A stretch of DNA of 26,352 nt from Pleurobrachia bachei (lineage: Eukaryota > Ctenophora > Tentaculata > Cydippida > Pleurobrachiidae). Made by a program: the position numbers and the translations under genes. Each line of letters opens with the position of its first letter. Position 1 is the stretch's first letter. Under the pieces are notes generated by a model. That model was given only the letters and a program-made list of their open reading frames with translations. It did no database searches and had not been told where the DNA came from. Positions 20,501 to 26,352 of this stretch are shown here, piece after piece. The stretch spans positions 44,306 through 70,657 of the forward strand of contig AVPN01000180.1 in assembly GCA_000695325.1 (NCBI GenBank), given 5' to 3'.

Positions 20501-22812
20501 ATGACGTACTGTATATTTCCAACCCAATAGTAAACAAACAACGGTGAGCTGTGCCAGCAGAATGGAACCTTGCCGAATGTATGAAGTGAAATTGAGGGAG
20601 ATATGAAGGAGAGACATGAAATTATGAAAATTCTGCCAAAGTACCAGAGCTGAGCTTCCACAACTAACTAGCTGCACTACTACAAGATACCTGTAACGGA
20701 GACGATATTTCCCCAGATTCCCCACGTTTGAAACAACATGAAGAAGATACCAAAGAACCGGTTGATCAAGATCTCCGGGTTGACCCCCTTCATTCTGCCA
20801 GCGTAGGTACCCATTTGGGACAGATAGGTACACTTGGCACTCCACATGGGGGCAGCTCCCAGACCTGAAAAAAAAATGGGTATTGGGTTTCGTGTGACAT
20901 GGGGTAGAGAAAACTCCTACTAGAGGAGTTGGTGTTCTTTACAAGAGGAGAGTGGGGGTTAAGGGTGTGTTATTGTTGTACAGAGGGCCTTGTCTCAAAA
21001 TCAGATTACACTAATGTCTAGTTTTGTTTCCTCATGTTTGTGTAGGAACATCGCCCGGACCCCTTCATTTATTACTTTCCCCTTCATTTATACTTCTATT
21101 TTCTTCCATGCCATATTATGCACCACCTTTATCGGCCCTCCCAAATATTGTTGTGACAAATAAAACCAGGCACTTTTCTCTTTCCCTTTGGTCCGGTCTG
21201 TGTTCTAACAAGTTATCTCTCCCTGGCCTTCCCATATTTTAACTTATGGCCTGATTCACCACATCCCAAAGGTAAATCTGGGGTAAACCCCAAACGCTGG
21301 TTTTAGCAGCTTTCACTTCTCCTCCTTAGTATCATAATTGATAACAATAATACATACCCAGGACGAAGGCAGCAGGGATTAGAGTTCCCCATTTTGGGTA
21401 GAATTGGGCTGCAATGTAAAGAGTGTACATGAACTGACATACCACCAGGGACTTCTTTACTTTTAGCCTGAAGGGAAGTATGTGTATTACACCACTGAAA
21501 ACACAGAGTACAGACTAGGAGGGAGTGGTAGGGAATGTGAATCAGTACTTGATTTTAAGGTGTTATGGTGTGCTATTTAGATGGGGGTGGTTGACGTCAC
21601 TGGAGAGGGAGGTGTATAACAGGTGGCATATAGTGCACTGCTAAGATGAATTAGAATTTGCAGGATTTGAATGTAAGTTGCGGGTTCGAGGCGGGAATGT
21701 ACTGTAGCACGTGCGTGTACAATGCGTCATTGTGTTGAGTGTTGCTGCAGTAGTCAGGGTTTCAGTTGTCAATGTGTACAATGACACTCACACGCCCTAT
21801 ATCTGCAGCAGTAGTGTATAGCACTGTCTTGGAGTCACCTCATTCATACTGTGTAGTGATTCATTATCAGCTCATCTACATACTCATACACAGACACTAC
21901 ACACTACATTCTAACTTATCATACACTTCATCCTGGGTAGTACCTACTTTTTAATGATGAACGTGGGTAGAAAGAAGCAGCTGAGTATGATAGTAGCATA
22001 GATGGTCGCCAGAGTGTAGACACCAATACCCTGACTCTCGTTCAGGGAAGATTGAAGAGCTGCCATGTTTTGAAATGCCGTGAAGAGAAACATGAATCCC
22101 AAACTAACCACCACAACGTTCTTCCACATTCGAATATCGTCCTGCCTGCCCCATGTCTTGGGGGAAACCTGTGAAAAGGGAATACAGATAAGTGAACAGT
22201 CCGGCCGGCAGACATGGGGATCAGAGGGAGGGGATCAGATGGGGCGTTTAGTAGGAGAGAGGTGCCACTGCAGGAGACAATGGAATTGATCGCTGGAGAT
22301 AAGAGAGGGAGAAAACAATTATTGTAAATCCTGCTAACGGCACCCGATAACAATTCTTAATGCGCCCCTTTGAGTGCTCTAAAAGGCTGGTAGAAGTGGG
22401 AAACATAGACTGCATTAGATTCTTCAAAGAGAGAGGAGGTCAGAAAAACGGAATCACACGTACACAGAAGCAGGAATATGCACAAACTGCTAATGAGTTG
22501 CCTTGTTACGTTCAGCTGCAGTAGTACTAGCAGGCTAGGATGTACAACAACAGTAGTTGTACAAATAGGACATTGAAATGGTTCAGAGTGAAAAACACAG
22601 AGAAAAGAAGACAAACAAAAAACACGACCTCTTCAAGCAGAGCGGTAGTGACAGCAGTATCCTTCTTCATCTTTACAAACAAAACGATATACAATACACA
22701 CACAAGGAATAGTGAGGTAGGACAAGTGAGTGTTTTCTGAAACACACCTCACTTTTCCATAACTTACCCCATTCTCAGCGACAGCTGCATCATTCCCATA
22801 ATCCACTCCCAT
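14567..22812 (-). CDS. UNC93-like 12-TM membrane protein, 11 exons, 491 residues
   Basis: Exons (minus): 22768-22812, 21948-22168, 21358-21467, 20691-20864, 18561-18709, 18283-18396, 17292-17423, 16687-16822, 16369-16494, 16018-16133, 14567-14719. All junctions are GT-AG and phases agree, giving 491 codons, close to animal UNC93A proteins (about 460). UNC93 hallmarks are GLGAAPMWSAKCTYL (126-140), WGMADAVWQTQ (390-400) and AFANYRLWES (416-425). Hydrophobic segments fit a 12-TM major-facilitator fold: roughly 24-44, 53-82, 94-110, 113-130, 158-182, 234-256, 290-315, 322-360, 362-375, 383-409, 417-436, 442-466. The loop after TM5 (184-233) holds RMCGANY and an NSS glycosylation site and is probably luminal or extracellular. 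Family members include nematode UNC-93, a potassium-channel partner, and UNC93B1, which traffics Toll-like receptors; a role here is inference. The stop lies in a minisatellite. Confidence 0.92.
16554..16576. repeat. Perfect short hairpin in a UNC93-like intron
   Basis: GTATTGCCTA (16554-16563) and TAGGCAATAC (16567-16576) are perfect inverted arms around CTA. Further out, TTGTTATGT and ACATAAC/GTTATGT words add partial nested symmetry up to about 16630. It lies in the intron 16495-16686. Confidence 0.7.
18787..19521. repeat. Intronic direct repeat, copy 1 (735 bases)
   Basis: Nearly identical to 19930-20665: I see two substitutions and one short length difference. It lies in the largest intron of the UNC93-like gene (18710-20690). 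It opens with AGAAGACAGGTCTTGGAC and ends at CTTCCACAACT. Near the left end a strong 20-base hairpin (CGGGTGGGC, GA, GCCCACCCG; 18827-18846) stands out. A short open frame inside (19296-19517, minus) has no recognised family. Confidence 0.93.
19522..19929. other. Unique spacer between the intronic repeats
   Basis: About 408 bases of AT-rich intron sequence that is not shared with the flanking repeat copies. No gene or motif is seen. Confidence 0.6.
19930..20665. repeat. Intronic direct repeat, copy 2 (736 bases)
   Basis: Partner of 18787-19521 at a step of 1143-1144 bases and about 99.5% identical by eye. The hairpin recurs at 19970-19989. The copy ends 25 bases from the donor side of the exon at 20691-20864, so its right boundary sits close to a splice site without altering it. 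Confidence 0.93.
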
Positions 22813-23529
22813 AATGTGTTTGATGTTCCTAATATCTAACCTAGCGCTAGGAAAACAACTGTTAGATTGACGATTAGCCCGCTGAATACGGTTCGATCGG
22901 ATGATAAACGCGTCAGTTGTCAAAGAGCCAACTGATTAAAACGAAGCAGTATTAATATTATGTTCACAAGCAAAAACTTCCCAGGAGGAGGCAGGAAGGC
23001 AGAAATGCTGTTCCACTCTGATGTAAGATCGATTTGTACTTTGCATTTGTACCTCGAATGAACATACCGTCTCCTGATTGGTGGAAAATTTTGATCACGT
23101 GACTTCGCGTGAGCGGAGTGAAATTTTTGGGTCGATTTCGAACATAAAAACCAGCGCCGCGCGCAGTTTATTTTGATACGCGCCGCATTGCAGTTTCAAT
23201 TTAATCGCGCGTACCTTTCAATGACACTGAATCACGATGGATATTTCCCCTAAAAATCCAATTTCACTTCTGCCAGGCACTATTTTTTTCCTGTTTTGAC
23301 AGTGCGGTCAGATCAGGAATCGCAGAAAGCTTCCCTTTAACCCCTGAAAGACATAAAACAAACAGATTTCAATAATTTAAAAAAAATGAATTATAAAACC
23401 ATGCTAAACACAAGTGGAGCGTGAATTCTTCCATGAACATGCATGCACTCTTCGACTCGAGAATCTCGAGTTAGTCACATTAATAATTTGAAACATAACA
23501 AATTGAAACAAGATATTTTGTTAACTAGT
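22268..23529. repeat. Tandem duplication, unit 1 (1262 bases), with first coding exon of the UNC93-like gene
   Basis: The unit from CTGCAGGAGACAATGG to TTAACTAGT repeats without spacer at 23530-24791. The only difference I noticed is one G/T near 22391. It carries part of intron 1, the first coding exon (22768-22812) and about 700 bases upstream of the ATG. It also contains the palindrome ACTCGAGA-A-TCTCGAGT (23455-23471). Confidence 0.95.
23077..23102 (-). promoter_or_regulatory. CCAAT box and TCACGTGA E-box upstream of the first exon
   Basis: Read on the minus strand, CCACCAATCAGG contains a CCAAT box (23077-23081), and 18 bases away lies TCACGTGA (23095-23102), an E-box of the USF/MiT-TFE type. 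They sit about 270-290 bases upstream of the ATG at 22812. A CpG-rich stretch (GCGCCGCGCGCAG) follows near 23153-23165. The same set recurs in unit 2. Promoter function is inference. Confidence 0.4.
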
Positions 23530-24791
23530 CTGCAGGAGACAATGGAATTGATCGCTGGAGATAAGAGAGGGAGAAAACAATTATTGTAAATCCTGCTAAC
23601 GGCACCCGATAACAATTCTTAATGCGCCCCTTTGAGTGCTCTAAAAGGCTGTTAGAAGTGGGAAACATAGACTGCATTAGATTCTTCAAAGAGAGAGGAG
23701 GTCAGAAAAACGGAATCACACGTACACAGAAGCAGGAATATGCACAAACTGCTAATGAGTTGCCTTGTTACGTTCAGCTGCAGTAGTACTAGCAGGCTAG
23801 GATGTACAACAACAGTAGTTGTACAAATAGGACATTGAAATGGTTCAGAGTGAAAAACACAGAGAAAAGAAGACAAACAAAAAACACGACCTCTTCAAGC
23901 AGAGCGGTAGTGACAGCAGTATCCTTCTTCATCTTTACAAACAAAACGATATACAATACACACACAAGGAATAGTGAGGTAGGACAAGTGAGTGTTTTCT
24001 GAAACACACCTCACTTTTCCATAACTTACCCCATTCTCAGCGACAGCTGCATCATTCCCATAATCCACTCCCATAATGTGTTTGATGTTCCTAATATCTA
24101 ACCTAGCGCTAGGAAAACAACTGTTAGATTGACGATTAGCCCGCTGAATACGGTTCGATCGGATGATAAACGCGTCAGTTGTCAAAGAGCCAACTGATTA
24201 AAACGAAGCAGTATTAATATTATGTTCACAAGCAAAAACTTCCCAGGAGGAGGCAGGAAGGCAGAAATGCTGTTCCACTCTGATGTAAGATCGATTTGTA
24301 CTTTGCATTTGTACCTCGAATGAACATACCGTCTCCTGATTGGTGGAAAATTTTGATCACGTGACTTCGCGTGAGCGGAGTGAAATTTTTGGGTCGATTT
24401 CGAACATAAAAACCAGCGCCGCGCGCAGTTTATTTTGATACGCGCCGCATTGCAGTTTCAATTTAATCGCGCGTACCTTTCAATGACACTGAATCACGAT
24501 GGATATTTCCCCTAAAAATCCAATTTCACTTCTGCCAGGCACTATTTTTTTCCTGTTTTGACAGTGCGGTCAGATCAGGAATCGCAGAAAGCTTCCCTTT
24601 AACCCCTGAAAGACATAAAACAAACAGATTTCAATAATTTAAAAAAAATGAATTATAAAACCATGCTAAACACAAGTGGAGCGTGAATTCTTCCATGAAC
24701 ATGCATGCACTCTTCGACTCGAGAATCTCGAGTTAGTCACATTAATAATTTGAAACATAACAAATTGAAACAAGATATTTTGTTAACTAGT
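23530..24791. repeat. Tandem duplication, unit 2 (1262 bases)
   Basis: Second, almost identical copy of 22268-23529. It lies upstream of unit 1 with respect to the UNC93-like gene, so its first exon and promoter could act as an alternative, more distal start. A collapsed or uncollapsed haplotype error in assembly would give the same picture. Confidence 0.95.
24030..24074 (-). CDS. Duplicate first coding exon of the UNC93-like gene
   Basis: Identical to 22768-22812: ATG at 24074, 15 codons (MGVDYGNDAAVAENG), then a GTAAGTT donor in phase 0. It could splice to the exon at 21948-22168 and give the same protein from a distal promoter. It contains no stop and has no decay. Confidence 0.6.
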
Positions 24792-25249
24792 AGTTTCACG
24801 TATTAAATACGATCATCATATAGTTTTAATTCGATCATTGAATTAAAATAGAATCGATGCTATTTGAAAATTTAACCGCACTTTAAAATAAATATTTCAA
24901 CCAAACACCACACGGGAAACGCTAACCTATTTGTCATTGTGAAACTGGAAACAAAAAATTTACTGGACTATCTAGATTTCCAAAGTACTTCTTCTGTTAC
25001 CAATTTCATTCAGATCATATTTGATTTATATCACTGTCATTTATCTAAAATAGTACATTTTAAACTTCCACTCAAACACAGGCTTAGCACACAGTGCAGT
25101 TGTCAAATAGAATATAAAATACGAGGCTCTTCACAAGAGGGGGAGGGGTTGAGTGTCTATATCAAAGGACAGATAAGTATTATCTGAAATAGTGTCTATT
25201 GGTATCAAGTGAGTTTCGGAGGAAGTTCTGCAGTAGAGTTTAAGTAGAA
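24792..25249. other. AT-rich intergenic DNA
   Basis: Lies between the duplicated promoter unit and the next gene's stop codon. An 82-codon plus-strand frame (24939-25187) has AT-driven composition and no motif, and is not called. The right part should hold the 3'UTR of the gene ending at 25250. Confidence 0.55.
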
Positions 25250-26352
25250 TCATGTGGTGGTATATAGTGAGGGGAGGATAAGTAGTCTTAGTCTAGCCCC
25301 AAAGTTGAATTGTTCCATGGCAGCCATCACGCTTTTCTCCATCTCATCAGGGGGGCTGGAACCAGTCGATAAGATGGGATCTACTTCGGCCTCTTGCTTT
25401 GGAACAGCAGCTATCTCAATATGTTGGTTGGGAGCTGATTCAGGCTGGATAGGTCCAGGTATTTTAGCAGGAACCAGTGGTGGGGTGGGAGGTTTGTTGT
25501 TCCCTAATTCCTCCTCCCCACCATCACTGTGTGGAGAGTAACCATCAGACGCACCATCATGCCACCTCCCCAGTGCAGCATCACCACCCTGTTTGTCCTG
25601 CTGCCAGGCTCTAATAGCACTCTCAGGTGCCTTCTCTGTGCAGGTCCGGGTTTTCCTCTCCCTTGTATAGCCCCGTTCCGTTCTCATGTTCCGGTTAATA
25701 GGCTTGTGTTTGTAATCACGGGGTCCCCCTCTCGATGCTGAGTTTGTCATGTTGTTGTTTCTGGAGGAGGAGTCATGCCTCGTATTGTTGCTTCTGGAGG
25801 AGTCATATTTCTTGTTGTTCCCTCTCGATGTGTTATGTGACATGTTAGGGGGAGGTGGAGGCATGTTATTGTTGCCTCCTAACATAGTATTCTCCTGGTA
25901 GCCCATTGAAGTACTACCATATGCCTTGTTAGTATACGGGTCTATCCCCTTCATGGGCCGGGGTGGTCTATTAACTGATGGAGGGGGTCCGTGGTAGAGA
26001 GGGGTAGGTAGAAGGGGCTCTGGCCTCATTAGGTGGGCTGGCGGTTCGTCTGGACAAGGCAGTCTGATTATACCTGGTATAGCAGGGGTACTGGAGAACG
26101 CAGTGCTATTGTTAGTGGACCTGCCCCGGGGACCTTGCTGGCGGGAGGGGTGCTGTGGAGGGGGACCCTGTTGCTGCTGGCGTGATGGGTGCACTGAGTG
26201 TCCATGTGAGAATGCAGGGGGAGGTCCACAATTTGGTGGGTAGTCAGGAGAAGAGGGTGGTGGTGGAAACTGACCTGGACCCTGGTACTGCTGGTGTGGA
26301 TGTTGGGGGTGTTGTGGTTGGGGGTGTTGTGGTTGGGGGTGTTGTGGTTGGG
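25250..26352 (-). CDS. Pro/Gln/Asn-rich protein of unknown function, C-terminal part (5' end outside window)
   Basis: The frame is open from the right edge to the TGA at 25250, about 367 codons, with no start inside that must be used. Seen from the N-terminal side it has PQPQH repeats (26293-26352), a P/Q/H-rich stretch with two PSRQQ motifs, and a segment with RPPRPMKGIDPYTNKAYG. An N/S/R-rich region of repeated SRxNN blocks follows, then a basic patch around TERGYTRERKTRT, an acidic patch (SDGGEEELG), a proline stretch and EMEKSVMAAMEQFNFGARLRL near the end. Everything suggests intrinsic disorder, as in RNA-granule or transcription cofactors, but I recognise no domain. The C-terminal 20 residues are hydrophobic and could reflect read-through past an unrecognised splice donor. 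Confidence 0.75.
   Translation of the reverse strand, partial: QPQHPQPQHPQPQHPQHPHQQYQGPGQFPPPPSSPDYPPNCGPPPAFSHGHSVHPSRQQQQGPPPQHPSRQQGPRGRSTNNSTAFSSTPAIPGIIRLPCPDEPPAHLMRPEPLLPTPLYHGPPPSVNRPPRPMKGIDPYTNKAYGSTSMGYQENTMLGGNNNMPPPPPNMSHNTSRGNNKKYDSSRSNNTRHDSSSRNNNMTNSASRGGPRDYKHKPINRNMRTERGYTRERKTRTCTEKAPESAIRAWQQDKQGGDAALGRWHDGASDGYSPHSDGGEEELGNNKPPTPPLVPAKIPGPIQPESAPNQHIEIAAVPKQEAEVDPILSTGSSPPDEMEKSVMAAMEQFNFGARLRLLILPSLYTTT
26293..26352. repeat. 15-base coding minisatellite (PQPQH)n
   Basis: Three or more copies of a 15-base unit, GGGGTGTTGTGGTTG, run to the window edge. On the minus strand they encode Pro-Gln-Pro-Gln-His repeats of the partial gene. Confidence 0.9.

Noticed and set aside
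19296-20661. A 73-codon frame present identically in both intronic repeats
   Set aside because: Conservation is trivial because the two DNA copies are nearly identical. No family, no start context, and it lies in an intron.
21676-21700. tRNA T-arm-like GGGTTCGAGGCGGG
   Set aside because: No acceptor, D or anticodon stems fit around it.
22357-24185. Hydrophobic and other short frames (72-96 codons) in the 1262-base units
   Set aside because: Both copies are the same DNA, and the frames overlap intron 1, exon 1 and the upstream region of the UNC93-like gene in other frames.
24939-25187. 82-codon plus-strand frame
   Set aside because: AT-rich composition, no motif, no upstream signal. It is probably chance.
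1-26352. CRISPR array, operon or other prokaryotic system
   Set aside because: No spaced identical short repeats. GT-AG introns and animal protein families show a eukaryotic nuclear genome.

Overview
The window is eukaryotic nuclear DNA, most likely from an early-branching animal; a sponge is my best guess. The evidence is a spliced UNC-93-like gene with GT-AG introns of about 160-2000 bases, single-exon RNA-binding protein genes with likely 5'UTR introns, CT/GA and AT-rich simple repeats, an assembly gap, and a PHD-finger/retroelement protein of a type common in sponges and cnidarians. The lineage call is inference. Every gene I can support lies on the minus strand.

Layout. Positions 1-911: 5' part of a two-RRM, hnRNP-like gene. 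3171-6323: a tandem duplication (step about 1.47 kb) that gives a complete two-RRM gene (5316-6317) and a shortened copy (3845-4539). The shortened copy keeps RRM2 and the Gly/Tyr tail and begins at what looks like a 3' splice site. 7496-9479: a 993-base head-to-tail tandem repeat. 10307-11083: a further two-RRM gene. 11506-12419: remnant of a retroelement with a PHD finger, interrupted by a 64-N gap. 13475-13884: two tandem units, each opening with a hairpin. 14567-22812: an 11-exon UNC93-like 12-TM protein (491 codons, reading phase intact at every junction). 22268-24791: a 1262-base tandem duplication carrying this gene's first coding exon and upstream region twice. 25250-26352: C-terminal part of an unrecognised Pro/Gln/Asn-rich protein.

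How the genes relate. The RRM genes form a local family cluster. Those seen to their ends share a basic motif just after RRM2 and probably act on mRNA. The UNC93-like gene is unrelated to them and encodes a polytopic membrane protein.

Strongest anomaly. Within the 7.5-9.5 kb tandem repeat, two separate stretches of exactly 50 bases in one copy are the base-by-base complement of the other copy WITHOUT reversal. An inversion cannot produce this. It points to a data-processing fault, an edited sequence, or something undescribed. Other points worth a second look are the selected, shortened RRM copy, a pre-miRNA-like 93-nt hairpin at 14263-14355, and the duplicated promoter plus first exon of the UNC93-like gene.
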